Below, piece after piece: positions 49,527 through 58,477 of a stretch of 64,000 nt of DNA. Source of the stretch: Kistimonas asteriae (GTDB lineage Bacteria; Pseudomonadota; Gammaproteobacteria; Pseudomonadales; Endozoicomonadaceae); the NCBI RefSeq assembly GCF_018263925.1, contig NZ_JAEVHF010000003.1:269788-333787 (forward strand), given 5' to 3'. The translations under genes were made by a program, and so were the position numbers. The number at the start of each line of letters is the position of its first letter. Position 1 is the stretch's first letter. The notes under the pieces are model-generated. The model had not been told where the DNA came from and did no database searches. It saw only the letters and a list, made by a program, of their open reading frames with translations.

Positions 49527-50752
49527 CAAGCGTGCTCCCATGCTGGAAACGGATCGTCCAGCGTCTGCCAGTACGCTTTCCCACGAAACACCTCTTCTTC
49601 GCTCAACAGACAATCGTCCAGTGCCCGGGTGATCTCCTCGGCATTAAGCCCTTGGCCAATGAAAACAAGTTCCTGACGCATGTCGCCGAAGGGCTCAACC
49701 CATTGTTTCTCTATGGATGCGAGATATTCCGCGTCAGTTGGCCAGCTCGATTGGGGAACCGCTTTCCAGAACATGCCAGCGAAGCCATAACGTGCAATAC
49801 CACCCGCCTGACTCCATTGGCCGGCAAACTCCGGTCGCGATGCCAGCCAGAAGTATCCTTTCGAACGAATAAGCTTGCCATAGCCCTCCGTGTTGTGAAG
49901 AAACTGATAAAACTTTTGTGGATGAAAAGGTCGGCGAGCCAGGTAAGTGAAGCTGCTAATACCGTATTCTTCCGTTTCTGGCACGTGCTCACCCCGCATT
50001 TCTTTTAGCCAACCCGGTGCTTGCTGTGCGCGCTCGAAATCAAACAATCCGGTGTTCAGAACTGCATCCAGTTCCACATGCCCTTGGGTTATCGGCATGA
50101 TTCGGGCGTGTGTATTGAGCGTTTTTAGAATTGCGGTTAAACGCTCAATGTCGGCTTTTTCGACCAGGTCTGTTTTGCTGATGAGAATAACGTCAGCGAA
50201 CTCGACCTGATCTATCAGTAAGTCAGAAACACTACGTTCGTCTTCCTCTCCCAGAGATTCCCCTTTATCCCGTAAAGCCTGCGCGTCTTCGTAGTCTCTC
50301 AGGAAATTGACCGCATCAACGACGGTGACCATTGTGTCCAGCTTGGCCACGTCCGATAGCGACTGACCGTTTTCGTCGGCAAACGTGAACGTCTCGGCGA
50401 CAGGCAATGGTTCCGAGATTCCGGTCGATTCAATGAGTAGATAGTCAAACCGCCCATCCTGTGCGAGCTTGGTGACTTCTTCCAGCAGGTCCTCTCTTAA
50501 TGTGCAGCAAATACAACCGTTGCTCATTTCAACCAGCTTCTCTTCGCTGTGGTTCAAGCTGACCTCTTGTTGGACAATCGTAGAGTCGATGTTTATCTCG
50601 CTCATATCGTTGACGATCACGGCAACTTTTTTCCCCTGCCGGTTATTCAGGATATGGCTCAGTACCGTTGTCTTTCCCGCCCCAAGGAAGCCTGAAAGAA
50701 CAGTGACAGGGAGCATTCCAGTCATGTATGGCTGCATAGGTGGTGGTCTCAT
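49526..50752 (-). CDS. COG0523 zinc-chaperone GTPase (CobW/ZigA type)
   Basis: A 408-residue G3E GTPase of the CobW family. Walker A is GFLGAGKTT (21-29), the metal site is CICC (80-83), and the GTP motif is [12 protein letters not shown] CobW C-terminal domain follows from about residue 270. Members such as ZigA and ZNG1 deliver zinc to client enzymes under zinc limitation. A Zur-box-like palindrome lies 15 bases upstream, supporting zinc control. DUF1826 is translationally coupled downstream. The exact start is uncertain; ATGs also occur at codons 6, 10 and 13. Confidence 0.88.
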   Translation of the reverse strand: MRPPPMQPYMTGMLPVTVLSGFLGAGKTTVLSHILNNRQGKKVAVIVNDMSEINIDSTIVQQEVSLNHSEEKLVEMSNGCICCTLREDLLEEVTKLAQDGRFDYLLIESTGISEPLPVAETFTFADENGQSLSDVAKLDTMVTVVDAVNFLRDYEDAQALRDKGESLGEEDERSVSDLLIDQVEFADVILISKTDLVEKADIERLTAILKTLNTHARIMPITQGHVELDAVLNTGLFDFERAQQAPGWLKEMRGEHVPETEEYGISSFTYLARRPFHPQKFYQFLHNTEGYGKLIRSKGYFWLASRPEFAGQWSQAGGIARYGFAGMFWKAVPQSSWPTDAEYLASIEKQWVEPFGDMRQELVFIGQGLNAEEITRALDDCLLSEEEVFRGKAYWQTLDDPFPAWEHA

Positions 50753-50766
50753 TCGTTAGCCCGTAA

Positions 50767-50783
50767 ATGTTATGATATAACAT
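50767..50783. promoter_or_regulatory. Zur-box-like palindrome upstream of the CobW gene
   Basis: ATGTTAT-GAT-ATAACAT is a perfect 7-3-7 palindrome with the TGTTATA...TATAACA character of gammaproteobacterial Zur sites. It lies 15 bases before the GTPase start codon, where a bound repressor would block transcription or initiation. Confidence 0.75.
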
Positions 50784-51193
50784 AACACATGAAATCAGAC
50801 ACACACCCCAGAATGCAGATTGGCTACGCCCCGCGTAACAATATCCGTTCGAGGTAACGCAGGGTAAGGCTGGCTTGGCTGTCCGCTTATGGCCGTGATC
50901 AGAAGAGTGACTCCATGACCCCAAAGGGGTTGAACACGCCCGGCTACTCCGACGGATAAAGCAGATAGCGAGAGAAGTCGATGAAATTGGCTCGAAGCGC
51001 TCTGCCGGCCAACAGAGATGCCTGTTCAATATGCTGGGAGTAAAAGGCGTGTATAGCTTTCTTGCAGGCAGCAAAACAGCTGCCGACCCTAATCAGACGA
51101 TTTCCTCATTCCCAAGCATTCTTTTTTTATTTGCGTTTTGGGAGTGTTGGTCGCCGAAACGGTTCATCAGCCTGACTGACTGCAATTATAAAA

Positions 51194-51210
51194 ACGTTAT
51201 GTTATAACGT
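51194..51210. promoter_or_regulatory. Zur-box-like palindrome upstream of the YeiR-like gene
   Basis: ACGTTAT-GTT-ATAACGT is a perfect 7-3-7 palindrome sharing the GTTAT-N3-ATAAC core with the site at 50767. It ends 28 bases before the GTG start of the second GTPase gene. Confidence 0.75.
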
Positions 51211-51238
51211 GTCTTCGCTGTTTGCAGGAGCCGTAACT

Positions 51239-52234
51239 GTGGCAAAGGCTATACCCACCAATCTGATTACCGGCTTTCTGGGATCAGGCAAGACAACCGC
51301 TATTCTTCACCTGTTAGCCAACAAGCCCGAACATGAAACCTGGGGCGTGCTGGTGAACGAGTTTGGTGAAATCGGCATTGATGGCGCCATGATGGCGGGT
51401 AAAGGTGCCGTGGTCAGGGAAGTGCCCGGTGGCTGCATGTGTTGCGTAGCGGGCTTACCCATGCAGATTGGTTTGAATATGCTGATTGCCCGCAGCAAGC
51501 CTGATCGCATTTTGATTGAGCCAACAGGGCTTGGGCATCCTGAGCAGATTCTCAACACACTGACCGGTGAGTACTACGATGAAGTGCTCGACCTGAGAGC
51601 CAGTATTTGCCTGATGGATCCCAGGCACCTGAATGACAGCCGATACCTTGAAAATGATAACTTCAGGGATCAGGCTCAACTGTCAGATGTGCTGGTAGCG
51701 AATAAAACAGACCTCTGTTCTGATGAACATCGCCATCTGTTTGAAGACTATAGTCGTCAATTCGTACAGCAGAAGACCACAGGCTGGGCCCAACACGGTG
51801 CGTTGAAAATGGAGTGGCTGGATTTACCTCGATATAAGCGAGACGCACATAATAAGCATGCCCATAGTCATCACCAATCTATGCCTGACACCGCACCATT
51901 AGTCCTGCCCGAAGGTGAAACCTATATCCGTAAGGAGAATAACGGACAGGGCTATCATAGTTGCGGTTGGCTGTACGACGAAAAAATTGTTTTTTCTTAT
52001 GAGCAGATGTTTCTGTTGTTTAGTGGCATTCCTGCCGACCGTTTAAAAGCCGTTATCAGAACAGACCTGGGGTTAAAAGGCTTTAATGGGCAAAATGGTG
52101 TGGTCAGTGTACTTGCGCTGGATCAGTTAGATGGCAGCCGCATTGAAATTATTGATAAGGACATTCTGCCCTGGGTTGAACTGGAAGCCTCGCTCTTTAA
52201 GGCAATACTGAAAGACGCTGCTTTATCCCACTAA
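51239..52234 (+). CDS. COG0523 zinc-binding GTPase, YeiR-like
   Basis: A 331-residue G3E GTPase close in length to E. coli YeiR. Walker A is GFLGSGKTT (12-20), the CxCC metal motif is GGCMCC (Cys66, Cys68, Cys69), and the GTP motif is ANKTDLC. A His-rich linker (HNKHAHSHHQ, about 204-213) is typical of zinc-handling members. The start is the GTG at 51239 because AGGAG lies eight bases before it; a GTG 30 bases upstream lacks a site and touches the Zur palindrome. It is divergent from the first GTPase gene, and both probably respond to zinc starvation. Confidence 0.87.
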   Translation: MAKAIPTNLITGFLGSGKTTAILHLLANKPEHETWGVLVNEFGEIGIDGAMMAGKGAVVREVPGGCMCCVAGLPMQIGLNMLIARSKPDRILIEPTGLGHPEQILNTLTGEYYDEVLDLRASICLMDPRHLNDSRYLENDNFRDQAQLSDVLVANKTDLCSDEHRHLFEDYSRQFVQQKTTGWAQHGALKMEWLDLPRYKRDAHNKHAHSHHQSMPDTAPLVLPEGETYIRKENNGQGYHSCGWLYDEKIVFSYEQMFLLFSGIPADRLKAVIRTDLGLKGFNGQNGVVSVLALDQLDGSRIEIIDKDILPWVELEASLFKAILKDAALSH

Positions 52235-52333
52235 CACCAATATATGCACGATAGTACCACTTACTGATATCGATCAATTTTTGCACCATCCAGAACCCAT
52301 ACAATCCAGGGAGATAAGTATAAGGAGGGTGGT

Positions 52334-53614
52334 ATGGGTTATTTCGGTGGAGAACAAGCACTCGCGTTTGAAGGCAAGGTCTTTCCCGACAAAGGGGCAA
52401 CGAAAGAAGACGTCATGCAACGGCTGTCGGATTTCGACGCCATGGATGTCACCGACATCTATTCCCACAACACCATCCAATCGACCACCCTGATGTCGCA
52501 TCTGGAAGCCGCCGAAATCGCCAAAGATGCCAACCGGATGTTTCTAAGACGGAATTACCTCTACAAGGAACTCCTGCCCGGCTGCACGAAGATGGGCCTG
52601 GAAGTGAAACAGATGGTCAAGGAAATGCTCCGGTTTCCAGAGGATGCCAGGGTCAGGTTCACATCCGGCGGCTCCGAAAGCCTGTACTCCGCCATTGCCG
52701 CCGCCAAGGAATGGGGCCAACAGGAAAAAGGGATTCTCAAGCCCAACATCGTTGTCCCCTACTCCATCCACACGGCCTTTTCCAAATGGTGCAAATACGC
52801 CAGCATTGAGATCAAGCGCATTCCCCTGGGCGACGATTACCGGGCCGATGTCGCCGCCATGGAAAAAGCCATTAACAGGAACACAATTCTTATCGCCGGT
52901 TCCGCCCCCTGCTGGCCTTACGGCTTGTTTGATGACATTCCCGCACTGGGCGCACTCGCAGAAAAACACAATGTGTGGATGCATGTGGATGGTTGCCTCG
53001 GTGGGTTTCAGTCGCCGTTTGCCGAAAAGCTGGGACAGGCACTGCCGGTCTGGGATTTCAGGGTGCCGGGGGTGCGTTCGATCTCGGCGGATCTCCATAA
53101 GCACGGCTACAGTGCCAAGCCGTTATCGTCTATCACCTTCCGCAACACGGAGTGGGAGCAATATTATTGTTGTTCCGCCAGTGACTGGCCCGACGGTTTG
53201 TATTCCACCGAAGCCATTACCGGCACGACCTCCGCAGGCCCCATTGCCTCAGCCTGGGCGGTGATGAAGTTCCTGGGCGAAGAAGGTTACCTGGCATTGG
53301 CAAAGCGTTCGATGGAAGTAAAACAACGCTACCTCGAAAAAATCAGCGCCATCGACGGTGTGGAATGCTTCCCCTCAGACCTCTGCACGATGACCATTCG
53401 TCTGGAGAAAGGGCTGGATTTATTCGCGGTAATGGGCGGACTGTTTGAGCGCCAATCCTATTGCCTGCCCTCCTTTCAGCCACCTGCCATAAAAATCGTG
53501 CTGGACCCGGTGACGGATGAAGTCGTCGATACGTTTGTAAGAGACCTGGCCGAGGTCATTCCGTTGGTCAAAGCAGGCGAGATTTCCATTGAAAATCTGA
53601 AACCCTGGATGTAG
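52334..53614 (+). CDS. PLP-dependent decarboxylase/lyase, sphingosine-phosphate-lyase-like
   Basis: A 426-residue group II PLP enzyme. Motifs match the S1P-lyase branch: FTSGGSES (109-116), HVDGCLGGF (217-225) with the PLP aspartate, and the Schiff-base lysine Lys256 in SADLHKHGYSAKP. It lacks the N-terminal membrane helix of eukaryotic S1P lyases. The substrate is unknown; bacterial relatives act on aromatic amino acids or phospho-sphingoid bases. A strong AAGGAGG precedes the ATG. It is followed after 14 bases by a small membrane-anchored protein, probably in the same operon. Confidence 0.82.
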   Translation: MGYFGGEQALAFEGKVFPDKGATKEDVMQRLSDFDAMDVTDIYSHNTIQSTTLMSHLEAAEIAKDANRMFLRRNYLYKELLPGCTKMGLEVKQMVKEMLRFPEDARVRFTSGGSESLYSAIAAAKEWGQQEKGILKPNIVVPYSIHTAFSKWCKYASIEIKRIPLGDDYRADVAAMEKAINRNTILIAGSAPCWPYGLFDDIPALGALAEKHNVWMHVDGCLGGFQSPFAEKLGQALPVWDFRVPGVRSISADLHKHGYSAKPLSSITFRNTEWEQYYCCSASDWPDGLYSTEAITGTTSAGPIASAWAVMKFLGEEGYLALAKRSMEVKQRYLEKISAIDGVECFPSDLCTMTIRLEKGLDLFAVMGGLFERQSYCLPSFQPPAIKIVLDPVTDEVVDTFVRDLAEVIPLVKAGEISIENLKPWM

Positions 53615-53628
53615 CGGAGGACATTGCC

Positions 53629-53976
53629 ATGAAAATGACACTGCTATTAATCGCCCTTGGCTTCAAACTGCTGGCCAGCGCATTATTCAGTAAAGCGTTC
53701 CGGAAAAAGATTCGCTATATCAACCGGACGGTTGTGATCCGGACCGCCGATGGCAAGCACAGCCACACGTATATCTTTCGGCGCAACATGATCTTCTTCC
53801 ATCCTGGCGGAAGCAAGAATGCGACAGTGGAGTTGATATGGTCGGACAAGGATACCGCGCTGAAAGTCATGCTCTCCAAAGAAGAGCTGGATACGTTTTC
53901 TGCCATGGGCAAAGGGGATCTTGTGATTAAAGGGAATTTTCAGGATGCGCTCTGGTTTACGGAGATTGCTGCCTAA
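53629..53976 (+). CDS. Small membrane-anchored protein, possibly SCP2-like
   Basis: A 115-residue protein with an N-terminal hydrophobic segment (about 4-20) followed by basic residues and a compact domain. The strand pattern and GDLVIKGNFQDALWF near the end resemble sterol-carrier-protein-2 domains, which bind lipids; this is a weak, pattern-based match. GGAGG lies eight bases before the ATG. Co-transcription with the lyase would fit lipid metabolism. Confidence 0.55.
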   Translation: MKMTLLLIALGFKLLASALFSKAFRKKIRYINRTVVIRTADGKHSHTYIFRRNMIFFHPGGSKNATVELIWSDKDTALKVMLSKEELDTFSAMGKGDLVIKGNFQDALWFTEIAA

Positions 53977-53997
53977 AAGCCGCTCCTATCAGGAACG

Positions 53998-54031
53998 AAA
54001 GGCTCGCGGACTTTGTAGGTCGCGAGCCTTT
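53998..54031 (+). terminator. Terminator of the lyase operon
   Basis: Hairpin with arms AAAGGCTCGCG and CGCGAGCCTTT around a 12-base loop, followed by ATTATTG, 21 bases after the stop codon at 53976. The next 264 bases, up to the hydrolase gene, hold no gene that I can see. Confidence 0.85.
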
Positions 54032-54295
54032 ATTATTGCATTAACCTGGTCCATCGAATTAAAGAACATTCCCGATCGCGTAAGACCGCTTTCCACACCT
54101 TTTGCTAATAGTTAGTGCTCATCAGTTTTCAGGCTGTTATACGTCACTTTGATACAAAACATGCGTTGAGTATTTAGCGAATCAAAAAGCGTATGCATAT
54201 ACGTGTAAGTGATAGGGCCCTTGCAATCTGTTGACTCAGAATGCCAAGCCATTCACCCTAACCGCTCCAGATGTAGATCAACAACAGCAGTACCT

Positions 54296-55147
54296 ATGAA
54301 TATAAAAAATATAACGATCGAAACGGACGACGGCTATCACCTTGCTGGCACAGAGTTTCTGCCTGAAAACCCCAATGGTATCGGTTTGATTATTAACGGT
54401 GCGACCGGTGTCGTGCGTAAGTATTACCAGGCCTATGCAGAGTTTTTATGCGAGCAAAGTTTTACGGTACTGACCTATGAATTTCGGGGTATCGGCGAGA
54501 GTAAAAAGTCTCGCAGTGATTCTCCTTCGCCCACCATGCTCCACTGGGGGCAGCGGGATATGGATGCGATTCTGTCAGACTTTATGCAACGGCATCCCCG
54601 GTTGAAGGTAAAAGGCATTGGTCACTCGATTGGTGGTCAGCTGCTGGGGGTACTGCCGGATAATAACCGGTATTCCGATTTCCTGAGCATTGCCTCGCAA
54701 CATATTTACTGGAAGAACTGGCCGCTGAAAGACCGGCCTTTGACGATCGCATTTTTCTTTGGTGTGCTGCCGCTGTTTTATACACTCACTGGCGGTTTGC
54801 CCCGATGGGTTCTGGGCGCGGAACATCTTCCTAACCAAGTCGCGCGGGACTGGAGTCGCTTTGGCCGTAAGAAAGCGTATATCGCCGATCCAGCCGGACG
54901 GCCGTTGCGCGAAGGGTTTCAGGGTTATAACGGGAAGATGCGCTTTTACGGCATGGCAGATGATAGACGGTTTGCACCACCGCCCGCGGTTCATAAGCTG
55001 GAAGCGCTGTTCAAAAATGCGGAGAGTGACGTGATCATCCTTCAGCCGAAAGATTACCAGATGAAAGGCATAGACCATTTTGGCTTCTTCAAAAAAAGCA
55101 TGAATAAGCAGGCATGGTCTGAAACGGCGGAATGGTTGTCTCGCTAA
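54296..55147 (+). CDS. Alpha/beta hydrolase
   Basis: A 283-residue cytoplasmic alpha/beta hydrolase. The nucleophile elbow is GIGHSIGGQLLG (Ser near residue 116), preceded by YEFRGIGES, and the catalytic His is probably in GIDHFGFFKK near the end, as in the COG4757 group of predicted hydrolases. The start at 54296 gives MNIKNITIETDDGYHL, the usual first strand; a longer frame from 54209 has unlike codons. The substrate is unknown. No strong ribosome site is visible. Confidence 0.8.
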   Translation: MNIKNITIETDDGYHLAGTEFLPENPNGIGLIINGATGVVRKYYQAYAEFLCEQSFTVLTYEFRGIGESKKSRSDSPSPTMLHWGQRDMDAILSDFMQRHPRLKVKGIGHSIGGQLLGVLPDNNRYSDFLSIASQHIYWKNWPLKDRPLTIAFFFGVLPLFYTLTGGLPRWVLGAEHLPNQVARDWSRFGRKKAYIADPAGRPLREGFQGYNGKMRFYGMADDRRFAPPPAVHKLEALFKNAESDVIILQPKDYQMKGIDHFGFFKKSMNKQAWSETAEWLSR

Positions 55148-55167
55148 GTGCTGACATGCCGGTGATG

Positions 55168-55187
55168 AGGTATCCGGCTGGATACCT
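55168..55187 (+). terminator. Terminator after the hydrolase gene
   Basis: Hairpin AGGTATCC-GGCT-GGATACCT followed by TTTATGTTTGTTT, 20 bases after the stop codon. Confidence 0.75.
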
Positions 55188-55376
55188 TTTATGTTTGTTT
55201 AACACGCATAAAGATAAGAATAACGTCATGGCAGGAAGCTCCGATGCCGCAGTCATAGGCAAAAACGAGAATACTGAAGATACGGCGTAATAACAGTATT
55301 CCCGGCTTTGTGAAGCACAACCCATGCTAGCTAACGTCGGAGCTAAAATAACTCATCACTCATTCACTGTGACGTA

Positions 55377-56129
55377 TCACTTATCCCACTGACAAATTGG
55401 CCTCATGGGGCAAAAGTTTGCGACACAGTGCTCATAGCCACAGAGATGGCTACCAGACGGGCATTTATCCCAGGAAGTAAACGCGGAACATTCAAAGGCA
55501 CCACAGCCCCCACCATTACACCGATGACATTCGGGATGAAAGGTGTCACCTGTACAGCTGCTAAATGCCGTTGCTGCAGCATGGAAGTAAGGCGAAGCGT
55601 AAAGTGCGCCTTCATGGGGTGCACATGACTTGCTCCCATTATCCCCCCCCCCTTCATAACCAAACTCAAACCCCTTACCTTGCGTTGATTGCACACAAAT
55701 GGCTGGCGCATGATCTGGACGGTGCTCACTGCATCTCAGCGCGAAATACACTGCTCCACTCTCATTCTTTTCAAGCGAGGCAAAAGAGATAAGCCAGCTG
55801 GCCAACTGATCATGGCCGATATCAAGCCATTTGAACTCTTTGGACACCTGGGCTCCCGACGACACATCACCCGCCAGAGCCGTGCTTTCACACACGTAAC
55901 TACCGCCATCACCGGCCGGTATAACTTTACCTATTACATCGCTTGTATTACCTGATTCCGACGAAGAAGGTATGACACACAATAAGACATTGGGCCTTGC
56001 CTGCTCAAATGCTTGTGCTGTCAGCACGGAGGCCTCTTTCATATGGTTGGTAAGTTGAGCGGAATGCGCCTGGTAAGAGATCGCAACGAGTAAAAATAGT
56101 ACGGAACACATCTTATGCATGAACGACAT
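55377..56129 (-). CDS. Secreted cysteine-rich protein with a homopolymer tract
   Basis: A 250-residue protein beginning with a Sec signal peptide (MSFMHKMCSVLFLLVAISYQAHSA). The last 60 residues hold about ten cysteines (for example CHRCNGGGCGAFEC, then GYEHCVANFC), suggesting a disulfide-rich or metal-binding domain. No family was recognised. The coding strand contains ten consecutive G at 55652-55643, inside the codons for EGGGD; slippage there would switch the C-terminal part on or off. The start at 56129 is preferred to a GTG at 56162. Confidence 0.7.
   Translation of the reverse strand: MSFMHKMCSVLFLLVAISYQAHSAQLTNHMKEASVLTAQAFEQARPNVLLCVIPSSSESGNTSDVIGKVIPAGDGGSYVCESTALAGDVSSGAQVSKEFKWLDIGHDQLASWLISFASLEKNESGAVYFALRCSEHRPDHAPAICVQSTQGKGFEFGYEGGGDNGSKSCAPHEGALYASPYFHAAATAFSSCTGDTFHPECHRCNGGGCGAFECSAFTSWDKCPSGSHLCGYEHCVANFCPMRPICQWDK
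55643..55652. repeat. Ten-base C homopolymer inside a coding sequence
   Basis: Ten C residues on the plus strand (ten G on the coding strand) in the secreted Cys-rich protein gene. The frame is intact at this length; a gain or loss of one base would truncate the protein before its Cys-rich domain. Confidence 0.85.
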
Positions 56130-56416
56130 AATACGTCTGCCTGCTTTGATGTTAAGGAACACAGCATATAGGCAAAGGGTAAACTGTCGTCAAACATTAC
56201 ACGTCATATGCCCAGAAAAACACTTCATAACGCATGAACTATGAAAAAAAGTACTAGGGTTATGCATAAAAAACGTCATTCCCGTCAGATGTTCATTGAT
56301 TCGTAGTGGATACACTCTCCAGACATGCTCTGTGCGTTTGAACAACCCTTTGGTGCATGCAATCCCATGCCGTATATTGTGCGCAGTATATAATATTCAT
56401 CATGAGGCATAGGATC

Positions 56417-56770
56417 ATGACACCAGCGCCCATTAAAGAATTTATTACTTTCGAAGATTTTGAAAAGCTGGATATTCGTGTCGGCACGATTCTCTCCGTC
56501 AGTGACGTTGAGCAATCGAACAAGCTGATGAAACTGACCGTGGACTTTGGTGATCACACGCGCTCCATTCTTGCCGGTATTAAACAAGAACGTGATAACC
56601 CAAGGGATATTGAAGGAAAGCAGGCCCTCTTTGTCGTGAACCTGCCTGAACGAAACATGGCGGGGAAAGTCTCTCAGGGCATGCTGTTTGACATTGGCTA
56701 TGCCGATGGCATCACGCCCTGTCTCGCCACGCCTGAAATACCTCTCCCCAATGGTGCACGTGCCGGTTAG
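56417..56770 (+). CDS. csaA: Export-related chaperone CsaA (tRNA-binding domain)
   Basis: A 117-residue OB-fold protein of the CsaA family, which dimerises and binds peptides like an export chaperone. The motif set FEKLDIRVGTILSV, FVVNLPERNMAGKVSQGM (about 82-99) and the C-terminal PNGARAG is diagnostic. The start at 56417 gives the family length; upstream codons in the same frame are not conserved. It is convergent with psd and shares a terminator stem with its 3' end. Confidence 0.88.
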   Translation: MTPAPIKEFITFEDFEKLDIRVGTILSVSDVEQSNKLMKLTVDFGDHTRSILAGIKQERDNPRDIEGKQALFVVNLPERNMAGKVSQGMLFDIGYADGITPCLATPEIPLPNGARAG

Positions 56771-56778
56771 TTTTCTTT

Positions 56779-56806
56779 AGCTGGCGTCGTTTATTCAGCG
56801 CCAGCT
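56779..56806 (+). terminator. Terminator of csaA overlapping the end of psd
   Basis: Arms AGCTGGCG and CGCCAGCT around a 12-base loop, followed by TTCTCTTCTTTC. The right arm and part of the loop are the last codons and stop of the convergent psd gene. Confidence 0.65.
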
Positions 56807-57933
56807 TTCTCTTCTTTCATGGAGCCAATAGCCTCTCCCATTGTGACTTTCTGGCCACTGGCAAGCTTCTCCAGCCCGTCAACCTGATCTTTTTCAAAAA
56901 GGCAGATCACCGTTGACCCAATACGGAATGCGCCCAAATCATCCCCTTTTTCATACGTATGCTCATTATTAAAGTTATCGAAGTACTCTGGATGAACATC
57001 CGCACGATTCCCATCCTTTCGGTGTGGCTCGATTACGCCTTTTGCCCATACCGTCTCAATACTGGACACATTGATGGCCCCCACCATGACCATCGCCATT
57101 CGCCCTTGTGGCGTGTCGAAGATACAAACCAGTCGTTCATTTTTAGCAAAAAGGCCATCAATATTTCTAGCCGCTTTGGGGCTGACGGAATACAACTCAC
57201 CCGGTACATGGATCGTTTTTAGCAGCTTACCGTGCGTGGGCATATGAAAATGATGATAATCGCCCGGCGATAAATAGATATTGGCAAAGCTACCATTCTT
57301 GAAGGTCTCAGCCAGAGACTCATCGCCACCTAATAAGTCTTCCACGCTGTATGAATGGCCTTTGGCCTGGATCATTTTGCCTTCGTCAATTTTTCCAGCC
57401 TGACTGACTGTGCCATCAACCGGTGAAGCGATCTTACCCTGTGGAGCAATAACCCTGGCGTCTTTTTCCAGTTGACGGGTGAAGAAATCGTTAAAGCTTT
57501 TATAGTCCTCCGGACGCTTCTTGACGGCTTCCTGGAGATTAATTTTGTGCATCCAGACAAAGAAACGAATCAGCCCGTTTTTAATGGGTTTTACTCGACA
57601 ATCAGCGATTTTACCAAATAATGTTGAACAGGATTTGTGTGGCAAACGCATCTGCAATTTGATCGTGAGTTTTTCAGTAGCATTAGCCATTGCTTTCCGG
57701 GTAATTCGTCGACGCCATTTCCTGCGCTTTGTTATCGTCCTTTGCACACCAGGCAGAGAAGCAGCGCCCGTTTTACGCACTCTTGATGCTGTTTTTGAAG
57801 GCTGACACTTTCCTTTGAGTAACGCTGGTTTCATAGTCAACTCATGGCTTTGATTCTCACTCTTGCCATGCGCAGTGATCATATCTCTGCTGTGAGGATT
57901 AACAGTGGAAAACAAAGCCATTGATGTCTGCAT
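56791..57933 (-). CDS. psd: Phosphatidylserine decarboxylase proenzyme with N-terminal extension
   Basis: Converts phosphatidylserine to phosphatidylethanolamine at the inner membrane. The self-cleavage site is IGST (338-341), Ser340 becoming the pyruvoyl group; the usual motif is LGST. Other PSD signatures are SFNDFFTR, ASPVDGT and HFHMPTHG. The conserved domain starts near residue 85, so an extra 80-residue stretch precedes it, rich in Arg, Lys and Ser (TKRRKWRRRITRK). The start at 57933 has a strong AGGGAG eight bases upstream, so the extension seems real; an internal ATG at 57693 would give a normal-size enzyme. It lies away from the usual rsgA/orn neighbourhood and may be a second copy. 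Confidence 0.85.
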   Translation of the reverse strand: MQTSMALFSTVNPHSRDMITAHGKSENQSHELTMKPALLKGKCQPSKTASRVRKTGAASLPGVQRTITKRRKWRRRITRKAMANATEKLTIKLQMRLPHKSCSTLFGKIADCRVKPIKNGLIRFFVWMHKINLQEAVKKRPEDYKSFNDFFTRQLEKDARVIAPQGKIASPVDGTVSQAGKIDEGKMIQAKGHSYSVEDLLGGDESLAETFKNGSFANIYLSPGDYHHFHMPTHGKLLKTIHVPGELYSVSPKAARNIDGLFAKNERLVCIFDTPQGRMAMVMVGAINVSSIETVWAKGVIEPHRKDGNRADVHPEYFDNFNNEHTYEKGDDLGAFRIGSTVICLFEKDQVDGLEKLASGQKVTMGEAIGSMKEEKAGAE

Positions 57934-58477
57934 AATTGAATCTCCCTAAACTGAATCTTGTTCTGTTTGATAGTTGTTAATAACTGGATAAGATTGATTC
58001 CGTGGGGTTGAGAGTGCCTGATCTCTCAACGGTTTCGAACAGGGTTATTCGTTGAACTATTTCCAATACTATAAATGTGACTGAAGGCACTGGCTATTGC
58101 ACTTTAGTCTTTAGGTGGGAACTTCGAGTATTTATAACTGTCTCTCTATTGCCATTTGAAATATTATAAAAACCATCTATTTCGAACAGATATAATTATT
58201 CAATCTCAGTGGAAATATTATTCATTTTAATATCACACACCATTCCATATCGCTAAAAATACTGACAATTAATAGCTTGATCAACATTGCAACCAAATAC
58301 ATATCACCAAATCATTTGACCTTCCAATAGGATAAAAATTCAAATAAAACACTTTGAAAATAAACATATAGTTCAGCCCATCCATAAAGATGCTTATCGC
58401 ATCCATTAGGCTATTGATACCAGAGAACATGCGCTGAAAATTTGATACATCAGCTGTAAAGACGATAAGATGAAAAG
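57934..58477. other. AT-rich intergenic region between psd and a membrane protein
   Basis: About 544 AT-rich bases. A hairpin, GTTGAGAG (58007-58014) and CTCTCAAC (58023-58030), lies in what would be the psd leader. A 69-codon minus-strand frame ending at 58281 has no ribosome site or recognisable content. Otherwise nothing is seen. Confidence 0.5.

Larger units (their letters stand above)
50753..51238. other. Divergent regulatory region between the two zinc GTPase genes
   Basis: About 485 bases with a Zur-box-like palindrome at each end (50767-50783 and 51194-51210). Between them a minus-strand frame without a start is open from 51105 to a TAG at 50944; its end reads AIHAFYSQHIEQASL and FIDFSRYLLYPSE, which looks like the C-terminus of a lost gene. 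Otherwise nothing is recognised. Confidence 0.5.
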
